Source: Bacteroidales bacterium
Lineage (GTDB): Bacteria; Bacteroidota; Bacteroidia; Bacteroidales; UBA10428
Direction of reading: 5' to 3'
Length of the DNA: 64,000 bases
Assembly: GCA_016930375.1 (NCBI GenBank)
Contig: JAFGGU010000070.1
Span: forward strand, 1 to 64,000
Notes under the pieces: generated by a model
What the model was told of the DNA's origin: nothing
The model's input: only the letters and a program-made list of their open reading frames with translations
The model's database searches: none
Translations under genes and position numbers: made by a program
In this document: positions 56,625 through 64,000 of the stretch, one piece after another
Numbering within the stretch: position 1 is the first letter of the stretch
Layout of the letters: each line of letters starts with the position of its first letter

Positions 56625-57581
56625 ATGAATAAACTGGCCGTGATAGCCTTAGGCGGTAATGCCCTGCAACGTGATAATCAGCGGGGAACAATTGAGGAGC
56701 AGGAGAAAAATACCTTTAGAACACTAGAGAATCTTGTTTTTCTGCTGAAAGACGGGTATGATCTTGTGATTACCCACGGGAATGGTCCCCAGGTGGGCGA
56801 CTTATTACAACGCAATGATGCCGGAGAGCAAGTTTACGGGATACCACAAATGCCGCTCGACATTTGTGTGGCGGGTACCCAGGGTGAAATCGGCTATATG
56901 ATTGAGCGCATATTGCGCAATGCGCTTACCAAACATGGAATTAATAAAAATGTGGTGAGTTTGATCAGCCAGGTTGTTGTTGACCGAAAAGGTAAATCGT
57001 TCCGTGAACTCGTCAAGCGGGTGGGACGCACATATTCTGAAGATGTGGCCAGGAAGCTCGAAAAGGAAAAAAAATGGGTTTTCAAAGAGGAAATTAAGTC
57101 CGGAGGAGGATTCCGAAGGGTAGTTCCTTCGCCCCAGCCCATTGACATCCTGAATAGCCGGATCATCAAAGACCTGGTATCTGCCGGAAACATTGTTTTG
57201 GCCGCCGGAGGAGGCGGGATTCCGGTTTATATTGATGCAAAAGGCAATTACAGGCCGGTTGAAGCGGTGATCGACAAGGATATGGCCTCTGCATTACTGG
57301 CAGTTACCATTCAGGCAGATGAATTCTATATCCTTACGGATGTCCCTTATGTATACCTGAATTATAAAAAACCCGATCAACAGATAGCTGAATTTATCAG
57401 TCGCGATGAAGCATTGAGATATTTGAAAATGGGGATGTTCAGTGAAGGCAGCATGGCCCCCAAAATGAAGGCTGCGATATACTTTGTTGAACACGGGGGC
57501 AGCAGCAGTGTAATAACCGAGGCTACAAAACTCGAAAACAAAAAGTACGGTTCCAGAATTACCATGGATAAAAAAAGATAG
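56625..57581 (+). CDS. arcC: Carbamate kinase
   Basis: 'VIALGGNALQ', 'VITHGNGPQVG', 'VLAAGGGGIPVY', 'AVIDKDMASALLA'. Confidence 0.92.
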   Translation: MNKLAVIALGGNALQRDNQRGTIEEQEKNTFRTLENLVFLLKDGYDLVITHGNGPQVGDLLQRNDAGEQVYGIPQMPLDICVAGTQGEIGYMIERILRNALTKHGINKNVVSLISQVVVDRKGKSFRELVKRVGRTYSEDVARKLEKEKKWVFKEEIKSGGGFRRVVPSPQPIDILNSRIIKDLVSAGNIVLAAGGGGIPVYIDAKGNYRPVEAVIDKDMASALLAVTIQADEFYILTDVPYVYLNYKKPDQQIAEFISRDEALRYLKMGMFSEGSMAPKMKAAIYFVEHGGSSSVITEATKLENKKYGSRITMDKKR

Positions 57582-57610
57582 GACACCGCGCCGCAGTGTC
57601 CTATTAATTT
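57578..57610. terminator. Terminator-like hairpin after carbamate kinase
   Basis: ATAGGACAC/GTGTCCTAT (57578-57586/57596-57604), flanked by A6 and taattt. Confidence 0.65.
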
Positions 57611-57637
57611 CAACCAACCTAACCCTTTTATGATTAA

Positions 57638-57682
57638 CCTGTCTTGTGTAAATAAGACCTGAAGACAGGATGATACCCTGTC
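57638..57682 (+). promoter_or_regulatory. Possible alternative-pairing leader of the glucosaminidase gene
   Basis: CCTGTCTT (57638-57645), AAGACAGG (57662-57669), CCTGTC (57677-57682): the middle element can pair with either flank. Confidence 0.3.
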
Positions 57683-57780
57683 GGACTTCATAAAAAAATG
57701 CTTTCTGTTGAAAACCTCTCCGCTAATGAACAACAGGAAGACCGTTTTGAGCGTTATTTTTGCAATATACAATTTGAACT

Positions 57781-58785
57781 ATGAGAATCATTTGGTTATT
57801 GGCGGTTGTTTTATGTACCGGTGGACAGGTTTTATCCCAGTCTCATGGAAGGATGTCCCGTACAGAGTATTTTGAGACTTATAGGGAGATGGCTGTCCAT
57901 GAAATGCACCGCAGCGGTGTTCCGGCAAGCATTACACTCGCACAGGGGGCACTGGAAAGCGGCGATGGAAACAGTACGCTGGCACGAATCGCTAATAATC
58001 ATTTCGGTATTAAATGTCACAATGACTGGAATGGAAAAAAAATTTACTACGATGATGATGCGAAAAACGAGTGCTTCAGGAAGTACCCGTCGGTTGAAGA
58101 TTCATACCGCGACCATTCAGATTATCTGAGGGAAAAGCAGCGGTATGCGTTTTTATTTGAACTGGATCTGCTGGATTATAAAGGGTGGGCAAGGGGATTA
58201 AAAAAGGCCGGTTATGCCACCAATCCTTCTTATGCCAGCAAGCTGATTGAGATTATTGATGAATATGGTCTTCACAGGTATGACCGGATGGGTGAAAATA
58301 CACAGGTGCATCATCGCAGGCCTTCCAGACCTGCAAGTTATATCGCAACCCGTGCGATCCTTGAGAAAAACCGTGTCAAATATGTTCTGGCAGAACCGGG
58401 GGATACGTATGAATCACTCACCCGGGAATTCGGAAAACTCGACTGGGAAATTCCGGGATACAATGATGTTCACGCCGGTGATTCCCTGTTTCCAGGGCAG
58501 GTAGTTTTTATTCAACCCAAAAGAAATAAGGCTGAAGTTGGCAATAACGTGCATATCCTGAAATCGGGCGAAACCATTTACACAGTCTCGCAGCGCTATG
58601 CCATTAAACTTGCCAGGCTTTACAGTATGAATCTTTTAAACCCGGGAACCCGTGTCAGTCCTGGTGTTACATTGCAATTGAGAAAGCCACTGAAAAGACC
58701 GTTGCCTGCACCACCGTTAAAGGAAGAAATTCCGGCAGGAGGTGAGGAACAGGAAGAGATAAAAGTGGAGTTAAACCTGGAGTAA
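57781..58785 (+). CDS. Glucosaminidase-domain peptidoglycan hydrolase with LysM
   Basis: 'SITLAQGALESGDGNSTLARIANNHFGIKCHNDWNGK'; 'HILKSGETIYTVSQRYAIKLARLYSMNLL'. Confidence 0.9.
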   Translation: MRIIWLLAVVLCTGGQVLSQSHGRMSRTEYFETYREMAVHEMHRSGVPASITLAQGALESGDGNSTLARIANNHFGIKCHNDWNGKKIYYDDDAKNECFRKYPSVEDSYRDHSDYLREKQRYAFLFELDLLDYKGWARGLKKAGYATNPSYASKLIEIIDEYGLHRYDRMGENTQVHHRRPSRPASYIATRAILEKNRVKYVLAEPGDTYESLTREFGKLDWEIPGYNDVHAGDSLFPGQVVFIQPKRNKAEVGNNVHILKSGETIYTVSQRYAIKLARLYSMNLLNPGTRVSPGVTLQLRKPLKRPLPAPPLKEEIPAGGEEQEEIKVELNLE

Positions 58786-58786
58786 G

Positions 58787-59758
58787 TTACTGGAAAATAC
58801 AATCATTGGGTTGCGGAAAGCCCCTCAGAAATTCGGCTATTCCCATCCGTTTTTTGCCCTGCAACTGGATACTTTCAATATTAATAAATCCATCCCTTAC
58901 GGCAACGCAGAGATAGGTCTTGCCATCAGACTCAATTGCCCCGCAATCACGGCAATGCGCCCGGTTTATTAGGGTTCCGAAATAAATCTTGACCGTAAGG
59001 ATTTCTCCCCTGGCATTAATGATTTCAGACCAGGCAGTCGGGTAAGGACTCAATCCCCGAACGAAATTATATACCTTTTCCGCATCCATTTCCCATTTTA
59101 TTCTGCAATCATTCTTTAAAATCCTGGGTGCACTCTTCAAAGGTTCCGGTATTTCCAGAAGATGCTGCTCCAGGCCGACTGCATTGCCTTTTGCAATAGC
59201 AGCAATGGTTTTTACTACCAGTTTTGCACCTACTGCCATCAGCCGGTCATGCACATCGCCGGCGGTCTCACTTCGTCCGACGGAGACCTCTTCAGAAAAC
59301 AGTATGGATCCTTTATCGATTTCATGGTTTAAAAAGAAAGTAGTAACGCCGGTTTTGGTCTCACCGTTAATCAATGCCCAATTGATGGGAGCTGCACCCC
59401 GATATTGGGGCAAAAGTGAGGCATGCAGGTTAAAGGTTCCCAACTTTGGAAGACTCCACACCTCCTCGGGTAACATACGGAAAGCCACCACAACCTGCAG
59501 ATCAGCCTGCAGACTTTTTAAAATTGCAAGAAATTCAGGATCTTTCAGCTTTACAGGTTGCAGGACCGGCAGACGATGCTTTAATGCAAATTCCTTGACA
59601 GGTGATGCATGCAGCTTTAAGCCCCTTCCTGCCGGTTTGTCGGGAGATGTAATAACTGCTTTGACCGGGAAGTCGGCCTCTATTATGGCCTTTAGGGATT
59701 CCACAGCAAATTCGGGCGTACCCATGAAAACTATTCCCGGGGATGAGCTTTTCATCAA
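58787..59758 (-). CDS. fmt: Methionyl-tRNA formyltransferase
   Basis: 'IVFMGTPEFAVESL', 'NLHASLLPQYRGAAPINWALINGETKTGVTTF'. Confidence 0.96.
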   Translation of the reverse strand: MMKSSSPGIVFMGTPEFAVESLKAIIEADFPVKAVITSPDKPAGRGLKLHASPVKEFALKHRLPVLQPVKLKDPEFLAILKSLQADLQVVVAFRMLPEEVWSLPKLGTFNLHASLLPQYRGAAPINWALINGETKTGVTTFFLNHEIDKGSILFSEEVSVGRSETAGDVHDRLMAVGAKLVVKTIAAIAKGNAVGLEQHLLEIPEPLKSAPRILKNDCRIKWEMDAEKVYNFVRGLSPYPTAWSEIINARGEILTVKIYFGTLINRAHCRDCGAIESDGKTYLCVAVRDGFINIESIQLQGKKRMGIAEFLRGFPQPNDCIFQ

Positions 59759-59759
59759 C

Positions 59760-61028
59760 CTAATCTCCGTTTACAATTTTAAAGTCTTTGTCTTCGAGAA
59801 GGTCCAGAAGATGACCCATTTTATTCTTCTTGGTTTTCAGGTAAGAAAGGTTATGTTCATTGGGGGGAATATTGAGCTGGATATTTTTGACTACTGTGAT
59901 ACCATATCCCTCCAGTCCGGCCCTTTTGACCGGATTATTGGTAATCAGTTGTACCTTACCCAGTCCCAGCTCATGTAATATACTGGCGCCCACGCCATAA
60001 TCACGTTCGTCTTCTTCAAATCCGAGATCAAGGTTGGCTTCAACAGTATCTCTGCCCTTCTCCTGCAGGTTATATGCTTTGATCTTGTTAAACAACCCAA
60101 TGCCCCTTCCTTCCTGGTTCAGGTATACAATTACTCCCTGTCCGGCCTTTTCAATCATCCTCATGGCTTCATGCAGTTGCGATCCGCAATCACAGCGGTA
60201 GGAACCGAATATGTCTCCTGTCATGCACGAGGAATGTACCCTCACCATAACCTCATCCTCCCGTGTCCAGGAACCTTTAATCAGCGCAAGATGCTCCAGG
60301 CGGTTTGACTTCTGAATAAAGGGAATAACCTTAAAAGTTCCGTATTTGGTAGGGAGGAATGCTTTTTCGCCTTTGATAACCAGACTTTCCTGTTCCAAAA
60401 GATAGGCAATCAATCCCTTAATCGTAATTAGCTTGAGTTTGTATTTTTTTGAAATTGCTACCAGTTCAGGTAAACGAGCCATGCTGCCGTCGTCATTCAT
60501 GATCTCAACAAGCGCTCCGCCGGGCTTTAATCCGGCAAGCCGGGTAAGATCAATAGTGGCTTCGGTATGTCCGGCCCGGCGTAAAACGCCCTTGGTCTTT
60601 GCTTTCAGCGGGAAGATATGTCCGGGTCTTCCCAGATCTTCAGGCTTGGTGGCAGGATCGACCAATGAACGGATGGTTTTGGCTCTGTCGGCAGCAGAAA
60701 TACCGGTAGTACATCCATGTCCGAGCAGGTCCACTGAAACGGTAAAAGGGGTTGAATGAAGCGAAGTATTGCTTCTCACCATCAGCTCCAGTTCAAGCTG
60801 TTCACATCTTTTTTCGGGGATCGGAGCGCAAATAAGTCCTCTGCCACAGGTGGCCATAAAATTCACGATCTCCGGTGTTATAAGTTCAGCTGCACAAATA
60901 AAATCACCTTCGTTTTCGCGGTCTTCGTCATCCACAACAATGATGACTTTCCCGGCCCTGATATCTTCAATGGCTTCCGCAATTGTATTAAGTTCAACCA
61001 ATATGTTATTTTTGATCCGTTCCAACAT
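59760..61028 (-). CDS. ribBA: Bifunctional DHBP synthase / GTP cyclohydrolase II
   Basis: '[33 protein letters not shown]'; '[31 protein letters not shown]'. Confidence 0.96.
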   Translation of the reverse strand: MLERIKNNILVELNTIAEAIEDIRAGKVIIVVDDEDRENEGDFICAAELITPEIVNFMATCGRGLICAPIPEKRCEQLELELMVRSNTSLHSTPFTVSVDLLGHGCTTGISAADRAKTIRSLVDPATKPEDLGRPGHIFPLKAKTKGVLRRAGHTEATIDLTRLAGLKPGGALVEIMNDDGSMARLPELVAISKKYKLKLITIKGLIAYLLEQESLVIKGEKAFLPTKYGTFKVIPFIQKSNRLEHLALIKGSWTREDEVMVRVHSSCMTGDIFGSYRCDCGSQLHEAMRMIEKAGQGVIVYLNQEGRGIGLFNKIKAYNLQEKGRDTVEANLDLGFEEDERDYGVGASILHELGLGKVQLITNNPVKRAGLEGYGITVVKNIQLNIPPNEHNLSYLKTKKNKMGHLLDLLEDKDFKIVNGD

Positions 61029-61096
61029 ACCTCCAGTTTTCAGTAAATCAAGGAATGCAAAATTATAACTTTCCCTTTACCAATCCATGAAATTCA

Positions 61097-62275
61097 TCAG
61101 CTGCGTTTAACTTTCTGCCATGTAACCGTGTGCCGGCCGGTGATAAAAAGTAGGAATCCCTTGATTATGGCAAAGTTCATGATGAAAAGATAATAAGGCG
61201 CAAACAGAATTCTTAATCCCAGACTTACATTCTGTAATATTCTTCCGGCCAGGACAAAGAGGTAAAAGATGCATTGCAGAATAAATAGGAAAGTGAAAAC
61301 CTTGTTATTGGTAACAGGGTCACAAACAATCAGGAGGTTCAGCAGGAATAACAGCAGAAAACCAATTGGCACCAGGGTCCAGCGCAACACCTTATGCGAG
61401 ATGTACATGAGTGACCGCATACCGTAGTGTAAAGGATTCAGCAGTTCGGGCATTCTTACCAATGCCTGCATACCACCGGCAGCTATCCTGGTCTTTCTTT
61501 TAAGTTCTTCCTGGATATTTAAGGAGGCGGTTTCCATTCCCCATGCTTTTGGAGCGTATTTGATGCTATATCCTTTCTGCATGATTTGCATGGACACCGT
61601 AAAATCATCCAGCAGAGTATCCTCCTTCACTTCGTCATATAATGCAGTTCTCACTGCAAAGATCTCACCAACAGCGCCCATTACCGAACTTGTATCTGAT
61701 TCAAGTCTTTTTATCCACGATTCGTATTGCCAGTATAACCCTTCCCCTGCGCCCACAGCTACCTGTAAACCTGCTCCGCTAATTCTCTTTTCCCCGGTAA
61801 CACAACCTGTATTATCATCTGCAAAAAATTGTACGATTTCGCGTATGGCTTCAGAATTCAGCATGGTATTGGCGTCTGTGAAAACAACCAGCGGTGTTTG
61901 AACCTGTTTTATACCCCGGTTCATGGCATGGATTTTTCCCCTGCGTTCCTTTTCATGGATTACCTTGAATTCAGGGTAAAGCAACAGCAATTCCGCAGTA
62001 TTGTCAGTTGTGCCATCAGTTACCCAAAGTATGTGAAGCTTTTCGGCAGGATAATTGATATCCTTGCAATTCCTGGCCTTTTCGATAACATAATCACCTT
62101 CATTATAGGCTGGAATTAATAAGGTCACCGAAGGTTCAGCAGGGATGGAAGAAGGTCTTACGTCGTGTTTAAAAAGTTGCCTGAACCTTGAAAGAATCAG
62201 TAAAAGGAGTGTGTATCCGAAATAGGCATACAGAATGATGAAAAGAAAAAGGATGAATAGCACTTTCAGGATCAT
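61097..62275 (-). CDS. Glycosyltransferase family 2, membrane-associated
   Basis: 'VTLLIPAYNEGDYVIEKARNC', 'VVFTDANTMLN', 'LDDFTVSMQIMQKGY'. Confidence 0.9.
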   Translation of the reverse strand: MILKVLFILFLFIILYAYFGYTLLLLILSRFRQLFKHDVRPSSIPAEPSVTLLIPAYNEGDYVIEKARNCKDINYPAEKLHILWVTDGTTDNTAELLLLYPEFKVIHEKERRGKIHAMNRGIKQVQTPLVVFTDANTMLNSEAIREIVQFFADDNTGCVTGEKRISGAGLQVAVGAGEGLYWQYESWIKRLESDTSSVMGAVGEIFAVRTALYDEVKEDTLLDDFTVSMQIMQKGYSIKYAPKAWGMETASLNIQEELKRKTRIAAGGMQALVRMPELLNPLHYGMRSLMYISHKVLRWTLVPIGFLLLFLLNLLIVCDPVTNNKVFTFLFILQCIFYLFVLAGRILQNVSLGLRILFAPYYLFIMNFAIIKGFLLFITGRHTVTWQKVKRS

Positions 62276-63480
62276 CGCATATGAGCTTTATAAAATTCTG
62301 CAACTCCTGCTGCCAGAATTTTATTGTTGAATGCTGCCAATACAAAACTCTGCGCGTTTTGTCCTATTCTCAAATAAAATTCAGGGTGATTCAATAATCT
62401 TTCAACCTGATCAATGAACTCGTCTGCCTGGGAAGCAATTATAATATTTTCTTCGTTTTTCACAGCCAGGCCTTCGGCGCCAATGGGTGTGGTAATCACC
62501 GGCTTGCCAATGGCCATGGCTTCAATGATCTTCACTCGCATGCCGCTTCCTGAGAAACAGGGTGCAACCATAATACCGTAAGCCTGCATGAACTCTTTTG
62601 CATTGGCTATCTGTCCGTGAAATAGGATGCCGGGTTGTTGCAGACTTTCCTTCAGCCATGCCGGTGCATTCCGGCCGGCTATATGAAGCTTAAGTTCGGG
62701 ATTCCGGCGCAGGAGTTCCGGAAAAACTTCAGATACGAACCATAGCAAACCTTCCCGGTTGGGTATCCAATCCAGCGATCCCAGAAAAAACAAAGTCAGA
62801 TGCATGGTATGGGTTTTCTTCGGTGTTGTTCCGGCAGTTTCTATATCAATGCCAGCAGGACAAACATAGGCAGGTCGGGTATTACCCATTTTAACATAAT
62901 TTTCAAGGTCGTAAGCAGTAATGGGCAGCAGTACATCATAACTGTCAATGGCTTCCGATTCAAATCGTTTTATTCGTCGGGCAAGTATTCCAAAATACCA
63001 CTTTTTCAAAGGATTTCCCATGGTGGCTGCCAGGCGCTGCCAGATTGCATGTTCCACATTATGTGCACGCAATGCGATCAATGCGTTGGAGTTTTTCCGT
63101 ATAACGGGTATATAGGGCGTAAGATACAGTCCTTCGAGCTGCACAATATCAAAGGTCTCAGCAGAAAGCAGTTCAACCAGCATGTTTTCAAATTCAGCCG
63201 AAATAAAACGAATGGCAATATAGGGTTCCCGGGAGAAAAGCAAATTCCTGACCATTGCCGGGAAACGCAATTTCGTATTCACATAAACCGAATGCACCGT
63301 CATCATTTTTGAGAATTCCTGCTTGTCTTCGATGGTAAGCTGATGTTTGGGAGTGCTCATGGTAAGCACGGTGATTTCATGGCCAAGTCTGCTCAGTGAC
63401 CGCGCCAGGTTTAACATGGCAATTGATCCACCGTCAAGCGCAGGATAAGGCGGTTTATGACAAACCTGTAATATTCTCAT
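62272..63480 (-). CDS. Glycosyltransferase family 4-type (GT-B)
   Basis: 'MRILQVCHKPPYPALDGGSIAMLNLARSLSRLGHEITVLT', 'GSGMRVKIIEAMAIGKPVITTPIGAEGL'. Confidence 0.92.
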   Translation of the reverse strand: MRILQVCHKPPYPALDGGSIAMLNLARSLSRLGHEITVLTMSTPKHQLTIEDKQEFSKMMTVHSVYVNTKLRFPAMVRNLLFSREPYIAIRFISAEFENMLVELLSAETFDIVQLEGLYLTPYIPVIRKNSNALIALRAHNVEHAIWQRLAATMGNPLKKWYFGILARRIKRFESEAIDSYDVLLPITAYDLENYVKMGNTRPAYVCPAGIDIETAGTTPKKTHTMHLTLFFLGSLDWIPNREGLLWFVSEVFPELLRRNPELKLHIAGRNAPAWLKESLQQPGILFHGQIANAKEFMQAYGIMVAPCFSGSGMRVKIIEAMAIGKPVITTPIGAEGLAVKNEENIIIASQADEFIDQVERLLNHPEFYLRIGQNAQSFVLAAFNNKILAAGVAEFYKAHMR

Positions 63481-64000
63481 GACAGATACTCAATTTCCAG
63501 TTTGAGGGCTGAACTGTTCAACAGATTAATCATGCCTGCAGATAATTCCACCGCTTTCCTGAGGCTCCTGCGGATATATATCATTTTGAATTTGATGTAG
63601 ATCAACCGGAGGATTAGTAGCGGAAAGACCACAAGATGGATAATCATCAGCCATTTTTTTCTTAACAAGGGTTCTGCAATCCGTCCGGTTATCAGAGGAA
63701 ATTCGGTCAAACGTTTCTTAAAATAGGGCATCCTGAACCATTTGCTTAATATCATCTGATCGATATAACTATTGTAATGGATCGCGAACTCAATCAGATA
63801 AAAGAATTCAGTATTGGTGACTGCTTTTTGGAACAGTACCTTCCAGCGCATATCTTTCTTCAGGGATTCAATGCAATGACCTGCCATTTCACTGATATTG
63901 GCAAACCCTTCCTGTAATTGTTCTTTGGAAATTTCAATCAGGTCAAATCTTCCCGTAACGTGTGCCTTTTTTTCAAGCAATGCACCCTTTTTGAGACCGG
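63477..64000 (-). CDS. Hypothetical protein, partial (5' end beyond the window)
   Basis: Frame stays open to the window edge (...GLKKGALLEKKAHVTGRF); overlaps the next gene by 4 bp. Confidence 0.55.
   Translation of the reverse strand, partial: GLKKGALLEKKAHVTGRFDLIEISKEQLQEGFANISEMAGHCIESLKKDMRWKVLFQKAVTNTEFFYLIEFAIHYNSYIDQMILSKWFRMPYFKKRLTEFPLITGRIAEPLLRKKWLMIIHLVVFPLLILRLIYIKFKMIYIRRSLRKAVELSAGMINLLNSSALKLEIEYLS

Overview
The window is a Bacteroidetes-type chromosomal segment. The taxonomic call rests on type IX secretion features, PorP/SprF, CHU_C-like tails, TAnnTTTG promoter boxes and protein families. No rRNA, tRNA, CRISPR array, prophage or intact transposase was recognised. Main blocks: (1) 1-1450, a degraded zone with an XRE-regulator tail, an N-terminally truncated hypothetical gene, a winged-helix tail, phased TATCC repeats and palindromic repeats. 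(2) AsmA-like protein with a charged coiled-coil tail. (3) A coupled ROK kinase / GH2 exo-glucosaminidase-like / MFS / XylR-like regulator operon (4.5-10.4 kb). (4) A PorP/SprF-like protein beside a 4205-aa multidomain protein with about 25 Ig-like and 13 'GxGxW' modules (10.4-24 kb). (5) mnmA with no canonical start codon before its PP-loop. (6) A signal-peptide desulfoferrodoxin-like protein with an unlisted 56-aa membrane protein. (7) A large aryl-polyene/flexirubin-like cluster (26.8-45.2 kb) with five KS-fold proteins (two lacking the catalytic Cys), two ACPs, two hotdog dehydratases, FabG, a tyrosine-ammonia-lyase-like enzyme, LolA-like, GT2-DUF2062 and an MMPL-PlsC-methyltransferase fusion. 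No DarA/DarB-like gene is visible. (8) Housekeeping and lipid genes (GH3-like, amidohydrolase, AONS-family, acyl-CoA synthetase, carbamate kinase, fmt, ribBA) and glycosyltransferases. A non-coding theme is three arrays of a 7-bp repeat (coding-strand GTGAATA), each overlapping the stop codon of a gene and all in the same orientation relative to that gene. All family calls are from reading the translations; no searches were run.
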